Assembly: GCF_000819725.1 (NCBI RefSeq)
Contig: NZ_CDDH01000090.1
Location: 1 to 41,425 of the forward strand
Direction of reading: 5' to 3'
DNA from: Aeromonas australiensis
Lineage (GTDB): Bacteria; Pseudomonadota; Gammaproteobacteria; Enterobacterales; Aeromonadaceae
DNA: 41,425 nucleotides
The notes under the pieces were generated by a model. It was given only the letters and a program-made list of their open reading frames with translations, was not told the DNA's origin and searched no databases. Position numbers and translations under genes: made by a program. Shown piece after piece: positions 23,699 through 31,728 of the stretch (position 1 is its first letter; every line of letters starts with the position of its first letter).

Positions 23699-24400
23699 AT
23701 GAACCAGATTGCCCAGCACCTGTTTCAGGTAAAGGAACGTATTGCCCAGGCCGCCGAACGGGCGAGCCGCAACCTGCAGCAGATCCGCCTGCTGGCCGTG
23801 AGCAAGACCAAGCCGGTCGAGGCCATCATGGCCGCCCATGCCTCAGGTCAGCGCTGCTTTGGCGAATCCTACGCTCAGGAAGCAGCGGCCAAGATCGATA
23901 CCTTGCGCCAGCAGCCGGAATATAGCGACATAGAGTGGCACTTTATCGGCCCTTTGCAATCGAACAAATCCAAACTGGTCGCCGAACGGTTTGACTGGGT
24001 GCAGAGCGTGGATCGGGACAAGCTCATCGACCGCCTCAACAACCAGCGCCCCGCCAGCATGGCACCGCTAAATGTTTGTCTGCAAATCAATATTAGCGGA
24101 GAGAGCAGCAAATCCGGAACGTCGGAACAAGAGATTTTCCGCCTTGCCGAGCTGGTCTCCCAAAGTGAACGACTGGTGCTGCGGGGACTGATGGCCATTC
24201 CCGAGCACACCAGTGACGAGAGCGTACTGGCCGCCCAAATGACCCGTATGCAGACTCTGTTCACCGAGCTTGCGCGACAATACCCCACGGTGGATACCCT
24301 CTCGATGGGCATGACCGAAGACCTCGAACTGGCGATCGCCCATGGCAGCACCATGGTGCGGGTCGGCACCGCCATCTTCGGCGCCCGTGACTACTCATAG
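23699..24400 (+). CDS. yggS: PLP homeostasis protein YggS (PLPBP)
   Basis: The 233-residue single-domain alanine-racemase-fold protein binds pyridoxal phosphate through K36 (LLAVSKTKP), the same number as in Escherichia coli. Other marks are FGESYAQEAAAK, EWHFIGPLQSNK, SVDRDKLIDRL and SMGMTEDLELAI near the phosphate site. It has no known enzymatic activity and balances B6 vitamers and amino acid pools. It heads a run of co-directional genes with proC, yggT, yggU and a DUF4426 gene. The ribosome-binding site is poor. Confidence 0.96.
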   Translation: MNQIAQHLFQVKERIAQAAERASRNLQQIRLLAVSKTKPVEAIMAAHASGQRCFGESYAQEAAAKIDTLRQQPEYSDIEWHFIGPLQSNKSKLVAERFDWVQSVDRDKLIDRLNNQRPASMAPLNVCLQINISGESSKSGTSEQEIFRLAELVSQSERLVLRGLMAIPEHTSDESVLAAQMTRMQTLFTELARQYPTVDTLSMGMTEDLELAIAHGSTMVRVGTAIFGARDYS

Positions 24401-24463
24401 GCAAGGCCAGCGGATAACCCATACGTCCGCCTCTTGCCGCGACTTCATCAACAGGAGCGTTTG

Positions 24464-24553
24464 ATGGAACACCGAATTCTGGCGTCAGGTGGTGCAGGCA
24501 GCGCCAACCCCGCCGCGACCCCATGTGCAACAGGAGCATCTGATGCAGCATAG
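24464..24553 (+). CDS. Leader ORF duplicating the proC start region
   Basis: The ORF begins with ATG preceded by CAACAGGAGCGTTTG, almost the same context as proC itself (CAACAGGAGCATCTG). Its first residues MEHRILA-x-GGAG parallel the proC start MQHRTLAFIGAG. It runs 29 codons and its stop overlaps the proC start by 11 bases. It looks like a decayed tandem duplication of the proC 5' end. Whether it is translated is unknown, but the intact ribosome-binding site and the overlap would allow translational coupling. Confidence 0.4.
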   Translation: MEHRILASGGAGSANPAATPCATGASDAA

Positions 24554-25367
24554 AACGCTGGCCTTTATCGGCGCGGGCAACATGAGCCGCAGCATCATCG
24601 CCGGACTGGTCAAGGCGGGCTACCCCGCCGGGCAGATCACTGCCGCCAACCCCAGTCTGCCCAAGCTGGAGGCACTGGCGAGCGACTACGGCATTCGCAT
24701 CACCCAGAGTAATGCCGAGGCGGCCCGCGATGCCGAAGTGATCGTGCTGGCGGTCAAACCGCAGCTGATGGCTGGTATGCTGGCGGCGCTGGTGGCTGAA
24801 CTGGGCTCCCTTGAGGGCAAGCTGCTTATCTCCATCGCGGCCGGTATCAAGGTGGCGCGCCTCGGCGAGATGGCCGGTGGCCACCATCGCATCATCCGCA
24901 CCATGCCCAATACCCCGGCGCTGCTGGGTCTGGGGATGACCGGTCTCTATGCGCCTGAACATATTGCCGCCGCTGATCGCGACTTTGCCGAGCAGATGAT
25001 GCAGGCGGTCGGCAAGACCCTCTGGGTAGATCAAGAGTCTGGCATCAACGGCGTCATCGCCGCGGCGGGCAGTGCTCCGGCCTACTTCTTCCTCTTTATG
25101 CAGGCCATCGCCGAAGAGGCCGAAGCGATGGGCTTCTCGCCCGAGCAGGCACGCCAGCTGGTTCAACAAACCGCCCTCGGTGCAGCCGCCATGGTGGAGC
25201 AAAATCCCGAGCTGGCGCTGCAAACCCTGCGTGAGCAGGTGACCAGCAAGGGCGGCACCACAGCCGAAGCCATCAAGACCTTCCAGCAGCAGGGGCTGAT
25301 GCCGCTGACTGCGCAAGCCATGCAGGCGGCCGTCACTCGTGCCACCGAAATGGAAACCCTCTTCTAA
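24543..25367 (+). CDS. proC: Pyrroline-5-carboxylate reductase
   Basis: This 274-residue enzyme performs the last step of proline synthesis, reducing pyrroline-5-carboxylate with NAD(P)H in the cytosol. It has the Rossmann motif FIGAGNMS (8-15), LAVKPQ, IRTMPNTPALLG, the dimerisation/active-site stretch SGSAPAYFF-like (here AGSAPAYFFLFMQAI) and VTSKGGTTAEAI. The ATG at 24543 has AGGAG 6 bases upstream and gives the family start; the in-frame extension upstream has no similarity. It is followed by yggT after 11 bases. Confidence 0.97.
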   Translation: MQHRTLAFIGAGNMSRSIIAGLVKAGYPAGQITAANPSLPKLEALASDYGIRITQSNAEAARDAEVIVLAVKPQLMAGMLAALVAELGSLEGKLLISIAAGIKVARLGEMAGGHHRIIRTMPNTPALLGLGMTGLYAPEHIAAADRDFAEQMMQAVGKTLWVDQESGINGVIAAAGSAPAYFFLFMQAIAEEAEAMGFSPEQARQLVQQTALGAAAMVEQNPELALQTLREQVTSKGGTTAEAIKTFQQQGLMPLTAQAMQAAVTRATEMETLF

Positions 25368-25378
25368 CAGGAGCCCAG

Positions 25379-25930
25379 ATGAACACTGCTTACTTTCTGA
25401 TTAACACCGTTTTCGATCTCTACCTGATGGTGATCCTGCTGCGCGTCTGGTTGCAGTGGGCCCGTGCCGACTTCTACAACCCGATGAGTCAGATGGTGGT
25501 CAAGCTGACCAATCCGCTGGTGATCCCGCTGCGCCGCGTGATCCCGGGCTTTGGCGGTATCGATCTCGCCTCCGTAGTGCTGGCGCTGGCCATCGCCTTC
25601 GCCAAGCTGGCGTTGCTCAAGAGCATGAACGTGTTGCTGGCTGACTGGCTCAGCATCAGCCTGTTTGCCGCCCTGACCGTGCTGAAGAAAGCGGGTTCGA
25701 TGATCTTCTGGATCCTGCTGATCCGCGCCATCCTGAGCTGGGTTAGCCAGGGTCGCAACCCCATCGAATACGTGATGCATCAGCTGACCGAACCATTCCT
25801 CGCCCCTATCCGCCGCGTACTGCCGGCGTTGGGTGGACTGGATCTCTCGGTGCTGGTCGCCTTTATTGGCCTGCAAGCTATCAACTACCTGCTGGGGGAC
25901 CTGTTTGGCCAGCTGTGGTGGATGATTTGA
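25379..25930 (+). CDS. yggT: YggT-family inner-membrane protein
   Basis: The 183-residue protein has two YggT repeats, each with two membrane helices. The signature [31 protein letters not shown] occurs in the second repeat, and a related [33 protein letters not shown] in the first. The role is not firmly established; the family has been tied to osmotic tolerance and, in other bacteria, to the cell division/SepF region. It overlaps the next gene by one base (TGATG), so translation is coupled. Confidence 0.94.
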   Translation: MNTAYFLINTVFDLYLMVILLRVWLQWARADFYNPMSQMVVKLTNPLVIPLRRVIPGFGGIDLASVVLALAIAFAKLALLKSMNVLLADWLSISLFAALTVLKKAGSMIFWILLIRAILSWVSQGRNPIEYVMHQLTEPFLAPIRRVLPALGGLDLSVLVAFIGLQAINYLLGDLFGQLWWMI

Positions 25931-26232
25931 TGCCAGCCGTCCTGCAACAAGGGGATGAACTGGTATTGCATCTGGTGATCCAGCCCAAGGCGAGTCGGGA
26001 TCAGATCATCGGATTACACGGTGAAGAGCTGAAAGTGGCCATCACGGCGCCACCGGTCGATGGCCAGGCCAACAGCCATCTGATCAAGTTTCTGGCCAAG
26101 CAGTTCAAGGTGGCCAAGGGTCAGGTCACCATAGTGCGGGGCGAGCTGGGGCGACACAAAACCGTCGCCATCGACAGCCCCAAACAGTTGCCGCAAGAAG
26201 TGAGCGCACTGCTGAATGACACGCAAGGCTGA
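25930..26232 (+). CDS. yggU: YggU/DUF167-family protein
   Basis: This is a small 100-residue protein of the UPF0235 (DUF167) family. Marks are [32 protein letters not shown] and [31 protein letters not shown]. Structures of relatives show an alpha/beta fold, but the biochemical role is unknown. The start is placed at the ATG overlapping the yggT stop, giving the family N-terminus [15 protein letters not shown]. Confidence 0.94.
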   Translation: MPAVLQQGDELVLHLVIQPKASRDQIIGLHGEELKVAITAPPVDGQANSHLIKFLAKQFKVAKGQVTIVRGELGRHKTVAIDSPKQLPQEVSALLNDTQG

Positions 26233-26275
26233 ATGAATCGGCCTGCGCCAACCGTAGATATGAGAGGGATGACAG

Positions 26276-26695
26276 ATGAAAACAGCCTGGATGAGTGGCC
26301 TGCTGGCACTGCTGATGACCCTGCCGCTCAAGGCAGAACAGATGAAGGAGCTGGGGCCCTGGCGGGTGCATTACAACGCCTTCAACTCCAGCTTCCTCAC
26401 CCCCGAGGTCGCCAAGTCCTATGGACTGGAGCGCAGCCGCTACAACGCCATCATCAATATCGCGGTACAGGACAAGCAGAAAGTGGCGCAAGCCGTGGGG
26501 ATCACCGGTGAGGCCAAGAACCTGACCGGTACCATCCGCACCCTGAACTTTCAGGAGGTAAAAGAGGGGGATGCCATCTACTATCTGGCGACCCTCCCCT
26601 ACCGCAACGAAGATACCTATCAGTTCACCCTGAAGATCATGGGCGGCGGGCAGCAGCAGAACCTCACCTTCCAGCAGACCTTCTACGTCGACTAA
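26276..26695 (+). CDS. Periplasmic DUF4426-family protein
   Basis: The 139-residue protein has a signal peptide (about 1-20, cleavage at LKA-EQ). The mature part contains WRVHYNAFNSSFLTPEVA, YGLERSRYNAIINIAVQDK and the C-terminal LTFQQTFYVD, which are DUF4426 features. The function is unknown. In many gammaproteobacteria this gene follows yggU and precedes methionine genes; here it ends the operon at a clear terminator. The start has GAGAGGGAT upstream. Confidence 0.88.
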   Translation: MKTAWMSGLLALLMTLPLKAEQMKELGPWRVHYNAFNSSFLTPEVAKSYGLERSRYNAIINIAVQDKQKVAQAVGITGEAKNLTGTIRTLNFQEVKEGDAIYYLATLPYRNEDTYQFTLKIMGGGQQQNLTFQQTFYVD

Positions 26696-26705
26696 GCACC
26701 CGCAA

Positions 26706-26738
26706 GAAGCCCCGACCTTGGTCGGGGGCTTCATTTTA
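26706..26738 (+). terminator. Terminator of the yggS-DUF4426 operon
   Basis: GAAGCCCCGACC (26706-26717) pairs with GGTCGGGGGCTTC (to 26732) and is followed by ATTTTAT. It lies 10 bases past the DUF4426 stop. Confidence 0.85.
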
Positions 26739-26747
26739 TCCATATGA

Positions 26748-26775
26748 CAAGGGCGCCATCAGGGCGCCCTTGTTA
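26748..26775 (-). terminator. Terminator of the nupC-type gene
   Basis: CAAGGGCGCC and GGGCGCCCTTG form a GC-rich stem about 25 bases beyond the stop codon of the nucleoside transporter gene on the minus strand. The following tract (TTGTCATATGG) is only moderately U-rich. Confidence 0.6.
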
Positions 26776-26797
26776 CATCTATTCCGTACCGCTGCGG

Positions 26798-27994
26798 TTA
26801 CAGGGCGAGGAACAGACCGGCCAGACAGGCGCTCATCAGGTTCGCCAGCACGCCGGAGAGAATGGCGCGCATGCCGTAACGGGCGATGAAGGATTTGCGC
26901 TCCGGTACCATGGAGCCCAGACCGCCGATCAGGATCGCCATCGAGGAGATGTTGGCAAAGCCGCACAGGGCGAAGGTCACGATGGCCTTGCTTGACTCGC
27001 TCAGGGTCTGATCCTGCACCAGACCGATAAAGGCGACGAACTCGTTGACCACGATCTTGGTGCCGATCAGGGCGCCAGCGGCTTGCGCCTGCTCCCAGGG
27101 CACACCGATCAGCCATGAAACGGGGGCAAACAGCCAACCCAGAATGATCTGGAAGCTCAGATCCAGTCCTACCAGACCGCCAGCCCAACCGAGCAGGCCA
27201 TTGAGCATGGCGATCACCCCGACGAAAGCCAGCAGGGTGGCACCGACCGCTACCGCGATATTTAGGCCGGACATGGCGCCATCGGCCGCCGCTTCGATCA
27301 CGTTGGTAGCCCGGGGGATCTCCACATCCTGACAGTGATCGACATCTTCTGCAGCAGGTGGAACCAGGATCTTGGCCATCGCCAGGCCGGCAGGGGCTGA
27401 CATAAACGCAGCTGCAATCAGGTATTTCAGTTCAACCCCCAGGCTGGCATAGCCCACCAGGGTGCCACCGGCAACGGAGGCGAGACCACAACTCATCACC
27501 GCAAAGAACTGGGAGTCAGACATTTTGGAGAGGTAGGGTTTGACCACCAGCGGCGCTTCCACCATGCCAACGAAGATGTTGGCGGTCGCGGAGAGGCTCT
27601 CGGCACGGCCGGTGCCCAATAGCTTTTGCAGGCAACCGCCCAGCAGGGCAATCACCCGTGGCATGATGCCGATGTGATAGAGAATGGCGATCACCGCAGA
27701 GAAGAAGATGATGACCGGCAACACATTGAAGGCAAAGATGAAGCCCAGCTTGAACTTGGCCAGATCACCGAACAGGAAGGCGATCCCCTCCTGACCATAA
27801 CCGATCACGCTGCTGACGCTTTCACTCACACCGTTCAGCACCTGCTGGCCAGCTGGCAGCCAGAGTACCAGTGCGGCAAACAGGACTTGCAGACAGAGGG
27901 CGAGGCCAACTGTTCGCAGTGGGATACGACGACGATTATCAGAGCAGATGACGGCAAGCGCCAGGATACTCAGGATGCCGAGCAGGGCAATCAT
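26798..27994 (-). CDS. nupC: NupC-family concentrative nucleoside transporter
   Basis: This is a 398-residue inner-membrane protein of the CNT family, which imports nucleosides with H+ or Na+. About ten hydrophobic segments are seen. Family motifs include FAFNVLPVIIFFSA, GMVEAPLVVKPYL, MSCGLASVAGGTL and, near the C-terminus, GTKIVVNEFVAFIGL and ALCGFANISSMAI. These supply the nucleoside- and cation-binding residues. Whether it corresponds to Escherichia coli nupC, nupX or a Vibrio-type Na+ transporter cannot be decided by eye. Palindromes of CytR/LacI-type appearance lie upstream (28084-28117). Confidence 0.93.
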   Translation of the reverse strand: MIALLGILSILALAVICSDNRRRIPLRTVGLALCLQVLFAALVLWLPAGQQVLNGVSESVSSVIGYGQEGIAFLFGDLAKFKLGFIFAFNVLPVIIFFSAVIAILYHIGIMPRVIALLGGCLQKLLGTGRAESLSATANIFVGMVEAPLVVKPYLSKMSDSQFFAVMSCGLASVAGGTLVGYASLGVELKYLIAAAFMSAPAGLAMAKILVPPAAEDVDHCQDVEIPRATNVIEAAADGAMSGLNIAVAVGATLLAFVGVIAMLNGLLGWAGGLVGLDLSFQIILGWLFAPVSWLIGVPWEQAQAAGALIGTKIVVNEFVAFIGLVQDQTLSESSKAIVTFALCGFANISSMAILIGGLGSMVPERKSFIARYGMRAILSGVLANLMSACLAGLFLAL

Positions 27995-28083
27995 AGGGAC
28001 TCCATCAGGTGGGGCAAAAGATGGGCGCGGATTCTGCGCCTCTCACCCCATCACTGCAAGTCCACTTGGTTACAAGCCTGTTA

Positions 28084-28117
28084 GCAAAAACGTTTGCACG
28101 ATATCGGTTGCGGCAAC
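28084..28117. promoter_or_regulatory. Possible operator(s) upstream of nupC
   Basis: Two short palindromes occur: GCAAAAACGTTTGC (28084-28097) and GTTGCGGCAAC (28107-28117). GCAA/TTGC-type half-sites are used by LacI-family regulators such as CytR and PurR, and CytR controls nucleoside uptake in related bacteria. The spacing is not canonical for either, so this is a tentative call. Confidence 0.3.
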
Positions 28118-28176
28118 TGGCTGATTTGACTCAATTTTAGTATCAGTGGAAAGTAACCGTTTCTATATGAAAACAA

Positions 28177-29133
28177 TCATTCTTCAATTCCGGACAATCG
28201 ACCGCCAATCCAGGGCGCCAGTCGTTGCTCCCAATAGGGTTCTGGGCCAAAGCGGGCCTTGAGGAAATCGATGAAGAGACGGATCTTGGGATCCAGATGT
28301 TCGCGCCTGGCGTAAACCGCGTGCACCGCCATCTGCTGATTAGGGCGCCAGTCAGGCAACAGCGGGATCAGCTGCCCACTTTGCAACTCGTTGTCCAGCA
28401 GGTAGTTGGCGATATAGGCGATACCAAGCCCGGCCAGTGCCGCATCCCGCACAGCTTCCGCCATATCGACCCGATAGTTGCCCGCTACCTGAACCGTCTG
28501 GCGCTCCTTGCCCTGGCGAAATGCCCATTGGTGATAGCGTCGCTCCCGGCTCTGGTAGGTGATGCAGTTATGCTGGGCCAGATCCTTGGGATGGAGCGGA
28601 GTGCCGTGGCTCAGCAGGTAATCCGGCGAGGCCGCCACCACGAAGCCGATGTCGGCCAGCCGCTGCCCCACCAATCCTTCAGGCTTCTCTTCGTAGGTGG
28701 TGATCCAGAGATCCAGCCCTTCGTCCACCAGCGTGCTCTTGTGGTCAAACAGCGATACTTCCAGCTCCAGCTCGGGATAACAGTCCTGAAACGCCTTGAG
28801 GTGGGGAATCACATGCAGGCGGCCAAATGATTGGCCCACCCCTAGATGCAGCACGCCGCTCACCTTGCCGCGCCGCTCGGCGATCATGGAGTCCGCCTCC
28901 TGTGCTACCGCCACCAGCGCATGGCAGTGACGTGCATACTCCTGACCCAGCTCGGTCAGGGCGAAGCGGCGGGTGGTGCGCTGCACCAGCTGGGCGCCGA
29001 GAGAGGTCTCCAGCAGCGCCAGTTGCTTGCTGATATGAGATTTTGATACCCCGAGGCGACGGGCGGCGGCAGAGATCCCCTGCTCGCGTACCAGCGCATC
29101 GAAGATCACCATTTGGGGCAGACGTTGCAGCAC
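28177..29133 (-). CDS. LysR-family transcriptional regulator
   Basis: The 318-residue protein has an N-terminal winged helix-turn-helix (about 1-60, with ISAAARRLGVSKSHISKQLALLE) and a C-terminal co-inducer domain (about 90-300) starting LHLGVGQSFGRLHVIPHL. It belongs to the CrgA-like branch by overall look. The GTG at 29133 is chosen because the residues before the internal ATG at 29112 (LQRLPQ) fit family N-termini; neither start has a clear ribosome-binding site. It is not divergent from a target operon, so its regulon is not evident. Nearest genes are nupC downstream and a peroxidase-like gene upstream. Confidence 0.9.
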   Translation of the reverse strand: MLQRLPQMVIFDALVREQGISAAARRLGVSKSHISKQLALLETSLGAQLVQRTTRRFALTELGQEYARHCHALVAVAQEADSMIAERRGKVSGVLHLGVGQSFGRLHVIPHLKAFQDCYPELELEVSLFDHKSTLVDEGLDLWITTYEEKPEGLVGQRLADIGFVVAASPDYLLSHGTPLHPKDLAQHNCITYQSRERRYHQWAFRQGKERQTVQVAGNYRVDMAEAVRDAALAGLGIAYIANYLLDNELQSGQLIPLLPDWRPNQQMAVHAVYARREHLDPKIRLFIDFLKARFGPEPYWEQRLAPWIGGRLSGIEE

Positions 29134-29194
29134 AAGATAACCGGATTGAGTGGCGGGTCCCCATTATTCCAGAGCCGCCCGCCAAGGGGTAGGG

Positions 29195-29731
29195 TCAGTG
29201 CCCCAACGCCCGGGTGATCTGCAATTTGAGGGGATCGTCAGCCGGATTCTGGTTGGCACCGTAGCTGGCGATCAGCTTGCCATCACGCCCCACCAGATAC
29301 TTGTGGAAGTTCCAATTTGGCGCATCCCCGTCAGCGGCTGCAGCCAGCCCCTTGAACAGTGGTACTGCATCGGAGCCCCGCACCGCTACCCGGTTAAACA
29401 TCGGGAAGGTCACCCCGTAGTCGCGGCGGCACACCTCGGCGGTCTTGGTCTCGTTGCCCGCCTCCTGCCAGAAGTCGTTGGAGGGGAAGCCCAGAATAAT
29501 CAGTCCTTTATCCTTGTAGCTCTGGTACAGCTTCTCCAGATCGCGAAACTGGCCGCTGTAGCCGCAGTAGGAGGCGGTATTGACCACCAGCACCACCTTG
29601 CCCTCGGTCAGCTGACAGAGGTTGTGGCGTTGGGTGTTGTTTAGCTCCCGCATCTCCACATTGAAATAATCGGGGCACGCCGCAGAGGCCGAACCAACCC
29701 CCAATAACAGCAACAGAGTGAACCATTTCAT
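29195..29731 (-). CDS. Exported glutathione-peroxidase-like protein
   Basis: The 178-residue protein has a signal peptide (about 1-17, ASA-AC), so it acts in the periplasm, unlike cytosolic BtuE-type enzymes. The peroxidatic cysteine is C56 in NTASYCGYSGQF. The usual GFPCNQF motif reads GFPSNDF, so the tetrad glutamine is replaced by D86. The tryptophan and asparagine are present as W140-N141 (WNFHKYLVG). An extra cysteine pair (C19, C39) lies in the N-terminal part. Being periplasmic it probably draws electrons from a thioredoxin-like partner rather than glutathione, which is inference. The start has AAGGAG upstream. Confidence 0.88.
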   Translation of the reverse strand: MKWFTLLLLLGVGSASAACPDYFNVEMRELNNTQRHNLCQLTEGKVVLVVNTASYCGYSGQFRDLEKLYQSYKDKGLIILGFPSNDFWQEAGNETKTAEVCRRDYGVTFPMFNRVAVRGSDAVPLFKGLAAAADGDAPNWNFHKYLVGRDGKLIASYGANQNPADDPLKLQITRALGH

Positions 29732-29789
29732 CGCCAAGACTCCTTGTGTTTTGTCCATCATACGCGGTTACCAGAGCCGCAGTTCACTC

Positions 29790-30353
29790 TCAATGCAGGG
29801 GAATACCGGTCAGCCAGCCGTGGCCCCAGAAGATCAGCAGCGCCGTAGCCGCCAACCCAGCCCCGACACTGATAGCGGTGCCGGTCCAGTTGGCCTCGGG
29901 CCGCGGATATCTCTGCCAGTCCCGCACCGAAATCCAGATGATGCTTACCAGCGCCCAGAGCCCGATGCCGCCAAACAGCACCAGAGATCGCGCCTCGCTA
30001 TTAACCAGCAGATGGGCCACCGCCCAGAGCAGGGTACCGAGCAGTTGGGGATGCACCAGCCAACGGCGCAGATGGTTGGGCCCCTGGCCGGAGAAGAAGA
30101 GGATCAGCGCAAAGGGCATCATCACCGTCATGGTCATGGGCCCCCAATCCGGCAGGAGGTAGAGCGGCAGCGGGTTGGCCGAGCGCCAGCCGGCAATGAT
30201 GCAGGCGATGGCGACAAATACCAGTAAAGAGAAGAGCCCCTTGTAGCGATTCTCACCCAGCCGCTCGCGCAGCCGCGCCCGATGATCCACCGCAAAACAG
30301 GGGTAGAGATGGATCAGGGTAAACAGCGTAACTCCCAGGGTCAGCAGGAACAT
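29790..30353 (-). CDS. NnrU-family integral membrane protein
   Basis: The 187-residue protein has about five membrane segments, starting MFLLTLGVTLFTLIHLYP. The histidine-bearing first helix (LIHL), the arginine-rich cytosolic loop (DHRARLRERLG) and the LRRWLVHPQLLGTLLWAVAHLLVN segment are typical of the NnrU group, which is related to isoprenylcysteine methyltransferase-like proteins and was first linked to nitrite/nitric oxide reduction. No denitrification gene is near. The ATG at 30353 has AAGGAGAG upstream and is preferred over a start 28 codons earlier. Confidence 0.85.
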   Translation of the reverse strand: MFLLTLGVTLFTLIHLYPCFAVDHRARLRERLGENRYKGLFSLLVFVAIACIIAGWRSANPLPLYLLPDWGPMTMTVMMPFALILFFSGQGPNHLRRWLVHPQLLGTLLWAVAHLLVNSEARSLVLFGGIGLWALVSIIWISVRDWQRYPRPEANWTGTAISVGAGLAATALLIFWGHGWLTGIPLH

Positions 30354-30469
30354 GGGTCTCTCCTTGTACTTGGTTCGACCACTATGCCGCAAAGGGAGAG
30401 ATGCACCTATCAAAACCGCGTGGGCCCATGGCGCCACAGGCGTGGCAAGACCAAGGTAGAGAAAGAAAA

Positions 30470-30495
30470 GAGCCGATCACGATGGATCGGCAAAT
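30470..30495 (-). terminator. Probable terminator downstream of garK
   Basis: GCCGATC/GATCGGC pair around a 6-base loop (30474-30492) and on the minus strand are followed by TCTTTTCTTTC. A second hairpin GGCCGAT/ATCGGCC at 30557-30579 lies closer to the garK stop but lacks a U-tract. Confidence 0.55.
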
Positions 30496-30585
30496 AAGTG
30501 CCAGGGCAGTCAAACATCTCGCGGGATAGGAGATGCCCCAAACGGGGATATTGAGTGGCCGATGGGGCGCATCGGCCGAACAGGA

Positions 30586-31719
30586 TCAGCCCTTGAGCTG
30601 ATAGAGTGCAGCTACGTTGCGCGCAGTGAGTTGAATGTTGGTGCTGGCGCTCGCCAGCGCCTCCGGCAGAGACATGGCGCGGTTGACCACGGCAAATACC
30701 GCATCGAGCCCGTGCTCATGCACCACGCCACAATCATCGGTCAGGCAACCGGAGATCCCGATCACCGGCTTGCCAAACTGCTTGGCGCAGCGTGCGACAC
30801 CGATTGGCGTCTTACCGTGAATGGTCTGGCTGTCGATGCGCCCTTCACCGGTAATGACCAGATCCGCATCGGCCACTTCCTCCGCCAGCTTCAGCGCTTC
30901 AATCACGATCTGGATGCCGGGCTTGAGCTCGGCACCAAGCAGACCGACCAGCGCGGCCCCCATGCCACCGGCGGCACCCGCCCCCGGAATATCCTTCACC
31001 CGGCAGCCAAGGGCCTGTTCGATGCAGTCAGCGTAGTGGGCAAGATGGGCATCCAGTTCGACAACCATCTCGGGGGTCGCCCCCTTCTGCGGGCCAAACA
31101 CCGCAGAGGCACCTTTCGGGCCACAGAGCGGGTTATCCACATCACACGCCACCTCGATCACCAGATTGCTCAAACGTGGATCCAGACCGCTCAAGTCGAT
31201 AGTCGCGAGCTCACCGAGACCCGCGCCACCCAACTCGATGGCAGATCCATCGGCTTTGAGCAACTTTCCGCCGAGCGCCTGGATCATGCCGGCACCGCCG
31301 TCATTGGTGGCGCTGCCACCAATACCGAGAATGAGGTGCTTCACCCCCATCTCCAGTGCGGCCAGGATCAGCTCGCCGGTACCGAAGCTGGAGGTGAGCA
31401 GCGGATTGCGCTGCTCGGGCGCCACCAGATGGATGCCGGAAGCGGCGGCCATCTCGATGACGGCGCGCTCGCCATCACCCAGCAGGCCGACGAAGCCCTG
31501 CACCTTGTTGCCGAGCGGCGCGGTCACTTCGACCGGCAGGATGCGGCCACCGGTAGCATCGACCAGGGATTGCACCGTGCCCTCGCCGCCATCGGCCATC
31601 GGCAATTTGACGTAGGTGGCGTTTGGCAACACCTGCTTGAAACCGGCCTCGATGGCATCAGCCACCGCCATGGCGCTCAGACTCTCCTTGAATGAATCGG
31701 GGGCAATAACAATTTTCAT
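30586..31719 (-). CDS. garK: Glycerate kinase (GarK/GlxK family)
   Basis: This 377-residue cytosolic kinase phosphorylates D-glycerate, in this family usually to 2-phosphoglycerate, feeding lower glycolysis. Family marks are MKIVIAPDSFKESLSA at the start, PMADGGEGT (42-50), SSFGTGELI, GIGGSATNDGGAGM and TGEGRIDSQTIHGKTP near the C-terminus. The length matches the family. It lies 9 bases downstream of the GntP-family permease gene, so the two are co-transcribed: uptake followed by phosphorylation. Confidence 0.96.
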   Translation of the reverse strand: MKIVIAPDSFKESLSAMAVADAIEAGFKQVLPNATYVKLPMADGGEGTVQSLVDATGGRILPVEVTAPLGNKVQGFVGLLGDGERAVIEMAAASGIHLVAPEQRNPLLTSSFGTGELILAALEMGVKHLILGIGGSATNDGGAGMIQALGGKLLKADGSAIELGGAGLGELATIDLSGLDPRLSNLVIEVACDVDNPLCGPKGASAVFGPQKGATPEMVVELDAHLAHYADCIEQALGCRVKDIPGAGAAGGMGAALVGLLGAELKPGIQIVIEALKLAEEVADADLVITGEGRIDSQTIHGKTPIGVARCAKQFGKPVIGISGCLTDDCGVVHEHGLDAVFAVVNRAMSLPEALASASTNIQLTARNVAALYQLKG

Positions 31720-31728
31720 ATCAATTCC

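Noticed and set aside
30562..31695. 377-codon plus-strand ORF antisense to garK
   Set aside because: The minus-strand garK reading has all glycerate kinase motifs; the antisense frame has none.
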